Shown piece by piece: positions 1 to 7,412 of a stretch of 34,602 nucleotides of DNA. The DNA is from an uncultured Clostridia bacterium (GTDB lineage Bacteria; Bacillota; Clostridia; Christensenellales; UBA1242), in assembly GCA_947629505.1 (NCBI GenBank), contig CANRDW010000010.1, positions 1 to 34,602 on the forward strand, written 5' to 3'. Both the position numbers and the translations under genes were made by a program. The notes below the pieces were generated by a model, which was not told the origin of the DNA, did not search any database, and saw only the letters and a list, made by a program, of their open reading frames with translations. The number at the start of each line of letters is the position of its first letter. The stretch's first letter is position 1.

Positions 1-315
1 CTCAGCCACCAAATCTTCTTTGTTGTCAAATGCCTCATAATGCACAGTGATGATGTTCGCACCCGCCTCGATGTATTTTGCAATATCTTCGCTTGGCTCT
101 TTTTGCATAAGGTGGACATCAAGCATAATCAGTGTCCTTGCATTGATGCTCCTGACAAGATTGAAATCAAAGGTGTTTTTGCCGACAAAATTGTCATTCA
201 TAATGTCACAATGCAAAAGGTCTGCAACGCCTTGCATTGACTTTGCATATTCAATAATGTTTTGATAGTCTGAAATTGGGTCGGTTGAAACCGCAACATC
301 AATATTTTTTTTCAT
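1..315 (-). CDS. rpe: Ribulose-phosphate 3-epimerase, partial at the window edge
   Basis: The enzyme interconverts ribulose 5-phosphate and xylulose 5-phosphate in the cytosolic pentose phosphate pathway. Only the first 105 codons are in the window. The TIM-barrel signature is visible: LHCDIMND at 34-41, LDVHLM at 65-70 and ITVHYEA at 89-95, giving likely metal ligands H35, D37 and H68. Two family positions differ: the usual MDG after the first metal site reads MND, and the N-terminal PSxLxxD segment is VAVSTD, so this is a divergent member. The start is preceded by AGAGG. It lies 51 bases after rsgA on the same strand; rsgA-rpe adjacency is common in Firmicutes and supports the call. Confidence 0.85.
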   Translation of the reverse strand, partial: MKKNIDVAVSTDPISDYQNIIEYAKSMQGVADLLHCDIMNDNFVGKNTFDFNLVRSINARTLIMLDVHLMQKEPSEDIAKYIEAGANIITVHYEAFDNKEDLVAE

Positions 316-366
316 AACAACCTCTATGTTAAGTTTAACAAAAATAATCAAAAAATCAAAGTAAAA

Positions 367-1206
367 TCAGTATTTTTTGATATTTTTAAGCGTTAAAACA
401 AGTTTTTTATAGTTTTCATAACGAATTTTTGAAATTTTGCCATTTTTCACTGCATCAAAAACGCCACAATTTTTGCCATCTAAATGAAGGCAAGAGTGAT
501 ATTTACAAGCCGCCGCATAAGGCAAAAAGTCGGGATAAAAACTTTTAACTTCTCGCTCGTCAAGGTTTAAAAGGCTCTCATCTAGTTTGGAAAATCCAGC
601 AGTGTCTGCCAAAAATTTGTCCTTGCCCAAAGAGTAGATCTGCACAACTCGAGTGGTCTGTTTGCCGCGTTCTATCTTCTTGCTGAAAGTGTCAACTTTT
701 GCGACATCTTCTTTTAAAAGTGCGTTCACAATCGACGACTTTCCAACGGCACTTTGCCCAGCCAAAACGCAAAGCCCTTTGATTTGCGCTTTGAGTTTCA
801 AAACACTTTCGTCAAGACATGAAAAGATGATTGTTTTGACAATATTTTTGTAGATTTTTTCAATCTCCTTGCAAGTGTCAATGTTTAAATCACTTTTGTT
901 GATGCACAAAATTGGCGTGATGTCGTTTAATTTGCAAAACAGCAAAAGTTTGTCAACGGTGTATAAATCCGGCTTTGGCACAGGTGCAACCACAATCAAA
1001 AGTTTGTCTATGTTTGCAAGTGGCGGACGCACAAGCAAGTTTTTTCTTTTTTCAATCTTGCAAATCGCCCCGTCCTCAATCTCCACATAGTCGCCCACAA
1101 AAACGCCGTCTTTTTTCAAGTTTTTTCGTGCCACAAAACACTCCTCTTTGCTGCCGCTAAGCACAACAAATTGATCCGCGTGCTTCTTTAAGACAAGCCC
1201 CCTCAT
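367..1206 (-). CDS. rsgA: Ribosome small subunit-dependent GTPase RsgA
   Basis: RsgA is a circularly permuted GTPase that binds the 30S subunit late in its assembly and checks the decoding centre. In 279 residues the order is an OB-fold region (about 1-60), then G4 NKSD (103-106), P-loop GQSAVGKS (150-157), G3 DTAGF (201-205), then a zinc site with C234, C239, H241 and C247. G4 before G1 is the permuted order specific to this family. Its ATG overlaps the rlmN stop by four bases (ATGA), so translation is probably coupled. The length is slightly below that of typical members (about 290-300). Confidence 0.96.
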   Translation of the reverse strand: MRGLVLKKHADQFVVLSGSKEECFVARKNLKKDGVFVGDYVEIEDGAICKIEKRKNLLVRPPLANIDKLLIVVAPVPKPDLYTVDKLLLFCKLNDITPILCINKSDLNIDTCKEIEKIYKNIVKTIIFSCLDESVLKLKAQIKGLCVLAGQSAVGKSSIVNALLKEDVAKVDTFSKKIERGKQTTRVVQIYSLGKDKFLADTAGFSKLDESLLNLDEREVKSFYPDFLPYAAACKYHSCLHLDGKNCGVFDAVKNGKISKIRYENYKKLVLTLKNIKKY

Positions 1207-2228
1207 ACGCCATCTCCGATGCGGTTTCTAAGTTGTCCGCACGCACCCTCGATATCTTCGCCCATTGTGCGTCTGACGGTGGCGCTGATCCCCATTTTTT
1301 CGAGTTTGCCAGCGATGACATATGCTTTCTTTCGCGCAACTCCAATCAAGTTCTTTTCTTTGACAGAATTGAGCGGGATTAGATTCACATGGCAAGAGCG
1401 CCCCTTCAAAATCTTCGCAAGTTCCCTTATGCACTCATCCGAATCATTCACGCCATCAATAAGCGAATATTCAAAGCAAATTCGCCTGCCCGTTTTGTCG
1501 AAATAATAGTCGCACGCCTTTAAAATCTCTTCGATTTTATACGCATTTGCAATCGGCATAATCGTTTTTCGCAAATCGTCATTTGGCGCATGAAGAGAAA
1601 TTGTCAGCGTCACAGAAAAGCCATCATCCGCAAGTTTGTAGATATTTGGCACAATGCCGCACGTTGAAAGTGAGATGTTTCTTTGAGAAATGTTTATGCC
1701 GTTTTCACTTGTCACAAGGTGCAAAAATTTTGTCACATTGTCATAGTTGTCAAGTGGCTCGCCGCAGCCCATAAGCACAACATTTGTCACCTTGCGGTTT
1801 TTAAGGTCGCCGCCCAGAATTTTGTTGAAGTGCAAAACTTGAAGCAAAATTTCCCCTGCGCTTAAATTTCGCACAAGGCCGTTTAAAGTTGATGCGCAAA
1901 ATTTGCACCCCATGCGGCAACCAACCTGCGTGGACACGCACACGGTGTTGCCATATTTGTATTTCAAAAGCACGCTCTCCACGATTGCGCCATCCGGAAA
2001 CTTGAGTGCCACTTTTTGTGTGCCATCAGCGGATTTAAGGTCTGCAACAACTTGATATGAAAAATAATCATCTTTGATTTTCTCTTTGAAACTTGCCGGC
2101 AGATTTGAAATTTCATCCAAACTTTTGGCAAGTGTCATGGCATCAAAAAGTTGCTTTGCACGATATTTTGCTTCGCCCAAAGAAGAAACAAGTTTTTGAA
2201 TTTCGTCAAAATCTAAGTCTAAAATCAT
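1203..2228 (-). CDS. rlmN: Dual-specificity 23S rRNA/tRNA adenine-C2 methyltransferase RlmN
   Basis: This radical SAM enzyme methylates C2 of A2503 in 23S rRNA and of A37 in some tRNAs. The 341 residues carry the cluster motif C104-x3-C108-x2-C111 (GCRMGCKFC), the upstream conserved C97, and the methyl-carrying cysteine in GACGQL (C330) near the C-terminus. The C97 and C330 pair is what defines RlmN/Cfr. No feature separates it clearly from Cfr, but housekeeping context and operon position argue for RlmN. Four-base overlaps join it to fmt upstream and rsgA downstream. Confidence 0.96.
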   Translation of the reverse strand: MILDLDFDEIQKLVSSLGEAKYRAKQLFDAMTLAKSLDEISNLPASFKEKIKDDYFSYQVVADLKSADGTQKVALKFPDGAIVESVLLKYKYGNTVCVSTQVGCRMGCKFCASTLNGLVRNLSAGEILLQVLHFNKILGGDLKNRKVTNVVLMGCGEPLDNYDNVTKFLHLVTSENGINISQRNISLSTCGIVPNIYKLADDGFSVTLTISLHAPNDDLRKTIMPIANAYKIEEILKACDYYFDKTGRRICFEYSLIDGVNDSDECIRELAKILKGRSCHVNLIPLNSVKEKNLIGVARKKAYVIAGKLEKMGISATVRRTMGEDIEGACGQLRNRIGDGV

Positions 2229-3142
2229 GCGTCCACCACCCGTGCTTTAAAGCGAAAACCGTTTAAAAACGCATTTGCATCCAACACTTTGCCGCCCTCA
2301 CTTTGACATTTTAAAATCTCAAAAACTCCGTCTTTGCAAGAAATTAAAAAGCGCTTTTTGTTTGGCAAAATTTCGCTTACTTCGCCGCCTTGAACATCTG
2401 TTGCAACCTTTGCCTTAAACACCTTTATTCTGTCCCCGCCGACAAAGAAAAATGCCACTGGGCTTTGACAAAACGCACGCACTTTGTTTACAAGTGTTGT
2501 CACATTTTCATTAAAATTTAAAAGCCCATCTTCTTTTGCAATTGGCTTCACAAAGGTGGCTTTAGAGTGGTCTTGTGGCGTTCTTTTATATGTGTTGTTT
2601 TCAATATCATCCAAAACTTTCAAAAGCATTTGCGTGCCAAGAGATGAGAGTTTTTCTTCCAAACTTGTGTAGTCATCTTCGGGCAAAATTTCAACTTCTT
2701 TTTGCAAAAAAATGTCGCCATCGTCCATGCCAACTTCTGTTTTCATAATCGTCACGCCCGTGAGTTCGTCGCCGTTTAAAAGTGCGCTTTGAATTGGCGT
2801 TGCGCCGCGATATTTCGGCAAAAGTGACGGATGCACATTTATGCACATCTTAAGGTCCAAAAGTGCCTTTGGCAAAATCTTTCCATAAGATGCCGTCACA
2901 AAAATATCACAGTCGATGTTTTTAAAATCGTCTAAATGCTGGGAAAGTTTTTCAAATTGATACACATTCACGCCGTGCATTTTAGCAAAATTCACAATCT
3001 CTGGGCTTTTAAGTTTGTTCCCCCTGCCAGAAGGCTTGTCCGGCTGGCAAACAACACCCACAACCTTGTGTCTGCTTTGCAAAAGCCCATTTAAGACAAC
3101 TTGTGCAAAATTAGGCGTGCCAAAAAAGAGAATTTTCATCAT
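2225..3142 (-). CDS. fmt: Methionyl-tRNA formyltransferase
   Basis: Fmt formylates Met-tRNAfMet with 10-formyltetrahydrofolate for translation initiation. The protein has 305 residues. The N-terminal formyltransferase fold shows the catalytic triad N102, H104 and D140 within INVHPSLLP and VGMDDGDIF, plus the substrate loop KYRGATPIQ. The last ~100 residues form the tRNA-binding C-terminal domain (SPVAFF, then INGFRF-like end). Two ATG codons are adjacent (3142 and 3139); the first is taken because it gives the ATGA overlap with def. Def removes the formyl group that Fmt adds, so the pair is functionally matched. Confidence 0.97.
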   Translation of the reverse strand: MMKILFFGTPNFAQVVLNGLLQSRHKVVGVVCQPDKPSGRGNKLKSPEIVNFAKMHGVNVYQFEKLSQHLDDFKNIDCDIFVTASYGKILPKALLDLKMCINVHPSLLPKYRGATPIQSALLNGDELTGVTIMKTEVGMDDGDIFLQKEVEILPEDDYTSLEEKLSSLGTQMLLKVLDDIENNTYKRTPQDHSKATFVKPIAKEDGLLNFNENVTTLVNKVRAFCQSPVAFFFVGGDRIKVFKAKVATDVQGGEVSEILPNKKRFLISCKDGVFEILKCQSEGGKVLDANAFLNGFRFKARVVDA

Positions 3143-3621
3143 TCAACCCCTTTTTCTTTTTTGTAAGCCTTCCCTTCGTCTGTGTAATCCACAAAAAGCA
3201 CCCCATTCAAGTGGTCAATTTCATGACAAACACAGCGCGCAAGATAATCCTTTGCTTCAAATTCAAAAGGCTTGCCGTGGCGGTCGAACGCTTTGATTTT
3301 CACATATTTTGGCCTTTCAATGTCACAATAAAAACCCGGCACACTCAAACAGCCCTCGCTTGCAACAACACTGCCGCGTGTTTTGATGATTTCTGGATTG
3401 ATAATTTCCAAAAATTCATCCTCTTCTTCGTCAAGTTCAATCACAATCGCACGCCTTAAAACCCCAACTTGCACGGCAGAAATCCCAACCCCACGCCTTT
3501 CAATCATGGTGTTTTTCATATCGTCTAAAAGCGCCCCCAAATCTTCGTCAAAATCAACAACAGGCTTGGACTTTTTTCTTAAAGTGGCGCTTCCAATTTT
3601 CACAATGTTTCTCGATGCCAT
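3139..3621 (-). CDS. def: Peptide deformylase
   Basis: Def removes the formyl group from nascent N-terminal methionine. All three family motifs are present in the 160-residue protein: GVGISAVQ (44-51), EGCLS (89-93, C91 metal ligand) and HEIDHLNG (133-140, H133 and H137 metal ligands, E134 catalytic). The Shine-Dalgarno AGGAGA lies just before the ATG. It is the first gene of the five-gene operon, with its own promoter about 20-50 bases upstream, and overlaps fmt by four bases. Confidence 0.97.
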   Translation of the reverse strand: MASRNIVKIGSATLRKKSKPVVDFDEDLGALLDDMKNTMIERRGVGISAVQVGVLRRAIVIELDEEEDEFLEIINPEIIKTRGSVVASEGCLSVPGFYCDIERPKYVKIKAFDRHGKPFEFEAKDYLARCVCHEIDHLNGVLFVDYTDEGKAYKKEKGVE

Positions 3622-3641
3622 AACTTTCTCCTAACAAAAAT

Positions 3642-3670
3642 ATTTTAATTTAAAACATCATTTTTGTCAA
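3642..3670 (-). promoter_or_regulatory. Sigma-A-type promoter of the def-fmt-rlmN-rsgA-rpe operon
   Basis: On the minus strand, -35 TTGACA (3670-3665), a 17-base spacer and -10 TAAAAT (3647-3642). The -35 abuts the T-run of the terminator of the upstream gene. It is the only good promoter upstream of the five overlapping genes. Confidence 0.8.
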
Positions 3671-3701
3671 GAAAATAAAAAAGAATAGATTAACTATTCT
3701 T
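3671..3701 (-). terminator. Intrinsic terminator after the zinc-ribbon membrane gene
   Basis: A perfect 8-bp stem (AAGAATAG / CTATTCTT, 3681-3701) with a 5-base loop is followed on the minus strand by TTTTATTTTC. It separates the zinc-ribbon gene from the def operon. Confidence 0.8.
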
Positions 3702-3714
3702 CATAAAAAATATA

Positions 3715-4107
3715 TTATTTTTTTAATTCATGTCCGCAATAATCACAAAATTTACTATCCACAGATAAGAGTTTGCCACAAGATGGACATTTTATTTTTT
3801 CAATATTTTCTAACTTTTGGTCTATTTCACGCAGTTTTTTATTCAGTCGCTTTCTATTGAAAAATTTCTCAAGTGTTGAATAAATTGTTTCTACGCCTAA
3901 AAAAATCCCAAGAATTCCAGAAAAAATGAAAAACGCAATTAAAGAATTTGCTGCAACATCATCTCCCCTGCCTTCAACAGCATTAGCCAAGCCATTAACC
4001 TCAATAAATTTAAATCCAACAATTATACTTACTATTGCAAGCCCAATAAATCCAAGCCCAAATAAAATTTTTAATGATAACCACACATAATCAATTTCAT
4101 CTTTCAT
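3715..4107 (-). CDS. Two-TM membrane protein with C-terminal zinc ribbon
   Basis: The 130-residue protein is not assigned to a named family. Two hydrophobic segments (about 9-32 and 52-75) are followed by a charged, probably coiled helix (80-108) and a zinc ribbon CPSC...CDYC (cysteines at about 109, 112, 120 and 123) near the C-terminus. Such ribbons at the end of small membrane proteins are often annotated as zinc-ribbon domain proteins of unknown role. The Shine-Dalgarno AAAGGAGA precedes the start. It is divergent from the XRE regulator, whose probable operator lies in its promoter spacer, so it is likely a direct target of that regulator (inference). Confidence 0.75.
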   Translation of the reverse strand: MKDEIDYVWLSLKILFGLGFIGLAIVSIIVGFKFIEVNGLANAVEGRGDDVAANSLIAFFIFSGILGIFLGVETIYSTLEKFFNRKRLNKKLREIDQKLENIEKIKCPSCGKLLSVDSKFCDYCGHELKK

Positions 4108-4125
4108 AAATATTTCTCCTTTACT

Positions 4126-4179
4126 ATTATAATACTAAGATTATAATCTTTTGTCAAGTATTTTAATAAATTTAATATT
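4126..4179. promoter_or_regulatory. Divergent promoters with palindromic probable operator
   Basis: Minus-strand promoter: TTGACA (4157-4152), 17 bases, TATTAT (4134-4129). Plus-strand promoter: TTGTCA (4151-4156), 16 bases, TAATAT (4173-4178). The two -35 elements overlap. A perfect 14-base palindrome AAGATTATAATCTT at 4137-4150 lies inside the minus spacer and directly upstream of the plus -35, a fitting place for an autoregulating XRE repressor to block both. Confidence 0.6.
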
Positions 4180-4204
4180 AAAATCTTAATAAAGGTAAAT
4201 ATTT

Positions 4205-4408
4205 ATGAGTAAATTTGCAGAGAGATTAAAAGAATTAAGATTAGAAAATAATCTTACACAATCAAAATTGGCTGATGCAACAGGCATCAACCAAACATCT
4301 ATTTCTGCATATGAACTACGCAAAATAAGGCCAACCGACGAAGTAATCATAACTCTATGCAAATTTTTTAAAGTGTCCGCAGACTTTTTATTAGGGCTTG
4401 AAGATTAA
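4205..4408 (+). CDS. XRE-family helix-turn-helix regulator
   Basis: A 67-residue protein consisting only of a Cro/C1-type HTH: RLKELRLENNLTQSKLADAT, then TSISAYELRKIRPT and a closing helix ending in SADFLLGLED. The end is typical of small stand-alone XRE proteins of clostridia. It binds DNA as a dimer, most likely to the palindrome in the upstream divergent promoter. The Shine-Dalgarno AAAGG is 9 bases before the ATG. It converges on cutA with two bases between the genes. Confidence 0.9.
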   Translation: MSKFAERLKELRLENNLTQSKLADATGINQTSISAYELRKIRPTDEVIITLCKFFKVSADFLLGLED

Positions 4409-4410
4409 AA

Positions 4411-4722
4411 TTATTTTGTGTTTTCTATCACCCAATTTACATATTCTTTGCTTGCGACAATCGTTTTGACAGTGATTTCTGGCAATGCATATGGGTGGGT
4501 GCTTTTAAGCGCTTTTAAAAGCGACTTCAACTTTTTATATCTCGTTTTCATGATAAGCAAATATTCTTTTGCAATCTCTCTTTTTTCTTGCCAAACATAG
4601 TGGCTTTCAATTTCGCTTATTTGCCCGCAAGCGATAAATTTTTCGTCCAACATTTTTTCGGCAAAATTTTGTGCATCCTCTTTCTTTTCAAAAGTGGTTG
4701 AAATTTCAAATACTTCTCTCAT
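4411..4722 (-). CDS. cutA: CutA1-like divalent ion tolerance protein
   Basis: CutA1 proteins form compact trimers; a role in copper tolerance was proposed in E. coli, but the biochemical function is unsettled. The 103 residues match the family along the full length: FIACGQI, then ESHYVWQ, KEYLLIMKTR and HPYALPEI, ending in YVNWV. The gene is nine bases after priA, with its Shine-Dalgarno (AGGGGGA) across the end of priA, so the two are probably co-transcribed. Confidence 0.88.
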   Translation of the reverse strand: MREVFEISTTFEKKEDAQNFAEKMLDEKFIACGQISEIESHYVWQEKREIAKEYLLIMKTRYKKLKSLLKALKSTHPYALPEITVKTIVASKEYVNWVIENTK

Positions 4723-4731
4723 AAAATCCCC

Positions 4732-6903
4732 CTAACTTAAATTGTTTGGATTTATTTCAAAGAAAACAGAAGATTTGCATTTCTCGTCAATCGCTTCATA
4801 CACTTTCTTTTCAATCTCGTCAGCCCTTTCAAGTGAAAAGCGCATCATAATTTGATAGCGAAATTTGTTTTTGATTTTGTTGAGTGGCGCTTTCATCACG
4901 TCAAGATAGACAAAAGCCTCTCCATATTCTTCTTTTATCTTTTGAATTTTATTATAGCACAATTTGCAGTCGTCCGCAACAATCTTTTCGTTTTCGTGGC
5001 TGAAAAGTATGCGCACAATCCTCGCATAAGGCGGAAATTTTGTCACTTTTCTCAAATTTGCCTCGCGTTTGAAAAAGCCTTTGTAGTCATAGTTTGTCGC
5101 GAAACGATAGACATAATGTCGCGGGCTGTAAGTCTGCAAAATCACTCGCCCTTGATTTGCACTTCGTCCTGCACGCCCCGCAACCTGAGTGATAAGTTGA
5201 AAAGTGCGTTCAATGCTTCGAAAATCAGATTGATACAAACTTTGGTCGGCGTCCACAATGCCAACCAAAAGCACATCTTCAAAATCATGCCCCTTTGCAA
5301 TCATCTGCGTGCCAACCAAAATGCCGGGCTTGGCATTTCTAAATTCGTTTAAAATTTTTCTATGCCCATTTTTGACAGAAGTTGTGTCATTGTCCATGCG
5401 GAAAATCGGAACATCTGGAAAGAGTTTTTGAAGTTCCATAACAACACGCTCTGTGCCGACAGCCCCTTGTTTTATGTCATGGCTGCCACAACTTGGGCAG
5501 ACGTCCAGCGCCCGAAATCTCTTGCCGCAATAGTGACATTTGAGTTTGTTTTCAAATCTGTGATAGACAAGCGAAACATCGCAGTCCGAACACTTTGCCA
5601 CATAGCCACAATTTCTGCAACGCTGAAAAGAAGAAAATCCGCGTCTGTTTATGAAAATCATGGCCTGTTTTTTTTGCTCGACAATATTTCTAAGTTCATA
5701 TATAAGCGGAATTGAAAAGATTTGATTGTTGCCCTGTCGCATCTCCATAAGCATGTCAATCACAACAATTTTTGGCATCTCCATGCCGTTCACACGCACA
5801 GGCATTTCCACCAAAGTGTAGTCGCCGTCAATCGCGTGGGCATAACTTTCAATGGACGGCGTTGCGCTGCCCAAAACGAGAGCGCAGTTGTTGTATTTCT
5901 GTCTAAAAAGTGCAATGTCATGGGTGTCATAACGAGGATTGCTTTCGGAAAGATAACTTTGTTCGTGTTCTTCGTCAATGATGATCATTCCCAAGTTTTC
6001 AATAGGCGAAAAAATTGCTGACCTTGCCCCAACAACAACTCGCGCCTGTCCAAAGAAGATGCGTTTCCACTCGTCAAAGCGTTCGCCGGCGGAAAGTCCG
6101 CTGTGAATGAGCGCAACATTGTCCCCAAAGCGCGCTTTGAAATTTGCCAAAACCTGCGGAGTGAGTGAAATTTCTGGCACAAGCATAAGTGCCGTTTTTC
6201 CGTCCTTTAACACCCTTTCAATAAGGGTCATATACACTTCTGTTTTTCCGCTTCCCGTCACGCCGTGCAAAAGATAGGTTTTATTTTCACAGATTGTGTC
6301 AACTGCACGCTGTTGAAGTTGAGTCAGCGTTCTTTTCACATTTTCAACTTTGTCAAAAACGGGTTTTCGATTTTCTTGTTCTTCGCTCACTTTGACAGTG
6401 CCGTTTTTTACAAGTGCACTAAGCGGCGCATAGCCAAATTGATTTGAAATATCTGCAAATTTTTGCTTGCCGTGTTCTTGCAAAAAACAAACTATTTCAA
6501 GTTGTTTTTTTGCACGTGCAGACGGCAAAACAAAGTTTTTTTCAAGTTCAACAAATCGAACAATAAGTTCTCTCACTTTGTCGGTGCGCATTTCGCTTGG
6601 AATAAAAAGCCTTAAAACACTTGCAAGCTTAAGGTGCAGTTTGTTCGCCATATATTGCATAAGGCACAGCATCTCTTTTTTGATTACAGGGAAATTTTCC
6701 ACACAACGCACAATGCTTTTGAGCTTGCTTTCGTCATATTCACATTCTTCTTCAAGCCCAACCACAAAGCCTTGCAAAATACGCGTGCCAAAAGGCACAA
6801 GCACGCGCTGTCCTTCGCATACTTGCATCTCATCTGGAATTATGTATTCAAACACTCTGTCAAGCGCTTTGGCGTCTTGGTCTATGATAACTTTTGCAAA
6901 CAT
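4732..6903 (-). CDS. priA: Replication restart helicase PriA
   Basis: PriA recognises stalled forks and reloads the replisome. The 723-residue protein has the N-terminal 3'-DNA-binding domain (about 1-105), then a superfamily 2 helicase core with Walker A GVTGSGKT (214-221), DEEH (310-313) and GSATPS (345-350). An eight-cysteine zinc region (C429, C432, C438, C441, C456, C459, C469, C472) lies inside the core, as in all PriA proteins, followed by QMIAKGHDF and QVAGRAGR. The start MFAKVIID is the family's usual one, although its ribosome site (AAGGGT) is only a few bases from the ATG. It has its own promoter embedded in the rpoZ terminator. Confidence 0.97.
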   Translation of the reverse strand: MFAKVIIDQDAKALDRVFEYIIPDEMQVCEGQRVLVPFGTRILQGFVVGLEEECEYDESKLKSIVRCVENFPVIKKEMLCLMQYMANKLHLKLASVLRLFIPSEMRTDKVRELIVRFVELEKNFVLPSARAKKQLEIVCFLQEHGKQKFADISNQFGYAPLSALVKNGTVKVSEEQENRKPVFDKVENVKRTLTQLQQRAVDTICENKTYLLHGVTGSGKTEVYMTLIERVLKDGKTALMLVPEISLTPQVLANFKARFGDNVALIHSGLSAGERFDEWKRIFFGQARVVVGARSAIFSPIENLGMIIIDEEHEQSYLSESNPRYDTHDIALFRQKYNNCALVLGSATPSIESYAHAIDGDYTLVEMPVRVNGMEMPKIVVIDMLMEMRQGNNQIFSIPLIYELRNIVEQKKQAMIFINRRGFSSFQRCRNCGYVAKCSDCDVSLVYHRFENKLKCHYCGKRFRALDVCPSCGSHDIKQGAVGTERVVMELQKLFPDVPIFRMDNDTTSVKNGHRKILNEFRNAKPGILVGTQMIAKGHDFEDVLLVGIVDADQSLYQSDFRSIERTFQLITQVAGRAGRSANQGRVILQTYSPRHYVYRFATNYDYKGFFKREANLRKVTKFPPYARIVRILFSHENEKIVADDCKLCYNKIQKIKEEYGEAFVYLDVMKAPLNKIKNKFRYQIMMRFSLERADEIEKKVYEAIDEKCKSSVFFEINPNNLS

Positions 6904-6910
6904 ACCCTTA

Positions 6911-6945
6911 AAAATAAAAATTCCACCGACTTTTGTCAGTAGAAT
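6911..6945 (-). terminator. Terminator between rpoZ and priA
   Basis: On the minus strand an 11-bp stem with two G-U pairs (arms 6945-6935 and 6930-6920, loop AAAA) is followed by TTTTATTTT. The 5' arm overlaps the -10 of the priA promoter, so only read-through RNA from rpoZ can form the full hairpin. Confidence 0.7.
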
Positions 6946-6972
6946 TGTAGCATAAAACTAAAGAAATATCAA
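6944..6972 (-). promoter_or_regulatory. priA promoter
   Basis: -35 TTGATA (6972-6967), a 17-base spacer and extended -10 TGCTACAAT (hexamer 6949-6944) on the minus strand. The predicted start, about 6937, lies within the terminator's 5' arm. Confidence 0.7.
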
Positions 6973-6986
6973 ATTTTTTTATGCAA

Positions 6987-7187
6987 TTAGTCCTCAATTT
7001 CGCTTGGAACAACTTTGCCCTCTGCAATTTCGTCAAGTGCAATGCTGATAGATTTTTTGTCAGCAGTTGCAAGTTCTGCGCGGCGAGTTGTTTCAATTTC
7101 TTTTGCGCGCTTTGCAGCAACAATAGACAAAATATATCTGTTTCCCGCTTTTTTTGTAAGGTCGTCGATAGGTGGTTCGTTCATCAT
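6987..7187 (-). CDS. rpoZ: RNA polymerase omega subunit
   Basis: Omega stabilises the beta-prime subunit of RNA polymerase. The 66-residue protein shows the family pattern PPIDDLTKKAGNRYILSIVA, then AKRAKEIE and the acidic end of small Firmicute omegas (KSISIALDEIAEGKVV). The Shine-Dalgarno AAGGAG is followed by two ATG codons; the first (7187) has the better spacing. Its usual neighbour gmk is absent here; instead it has its own promoter and is followed by priA, itself a common downstream neighbour. Confidence 0.93.
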   Translation of the reverse strand: MMNEPPIDDLTKKAGNRYILSIVAAKRAKEIETTRRAELATADKKSISIALDEIAEGKVVPSEIED

Positions 7188-7216
7188 AATAACAAATTCT
7201 CCTTAAAACTTTTTGT

Positions 7217-7245
7217 ATTTTACCACAATTTACTTGTTTTGTAAA
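7217..7245 (-). promoter_or_regulatory. rpoZ promoter
   Basis: -35 TTTACA (7245-7240), 17-base spacer, -10 TAAAAT (7222-7217) on the minus strand, about 30 bases before the rpoZ start. Confidence 0.75.
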
Positions 7246-7298
7246 GCCTTTTTTAGATATTTCCGCAAATTTTTCACAAATCTGCACACATTAAATTC

Positions 7299-7412
7299 AT
7301 GAAAAAGAAGAAAAAGAAAAGTAAATTTGTGGACAAAAATGATCCGCTTGGCTCTTACACCGGCACATCTGTTTTGGACGAACCGCCCGTGCAGGATGCA
7401 GACGATTTATAA
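7299..7412 (+). CDS. 37-residue protein with NDPLGSYTG core
   Basis: A short frame: M, six lysines, SKFVDKNDPLGSYTGTSVLD, then EPPVQDADDL. The basic N-terminus, central NDPLGSYTG and final PVQDADDL resemble, from memory, a tiny unnamed protein that recurs in gut clostridia; the function is unknown. The last ten bases converge with degV: the Leu codon TTA at 7407-7409 is the complement of the degV TAA stop, so the two genes overlap by six bases tail to tail. No good Shine-Dalgarno or promoter is visible upstream, which lowers confidence; the constrained amino-acid pattern raises it. Confidence 0.65.
   Translation: MKKKKKKSKFVDKNDPLGSYTGTSVLDEPPVQDADDL

Noticed and set aside
4852-6447. Several plus-strand open frames opposite priA
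   Set aside because: They are shadows of priA on the other strand, without ribosome sites or recognisable protein patterns.
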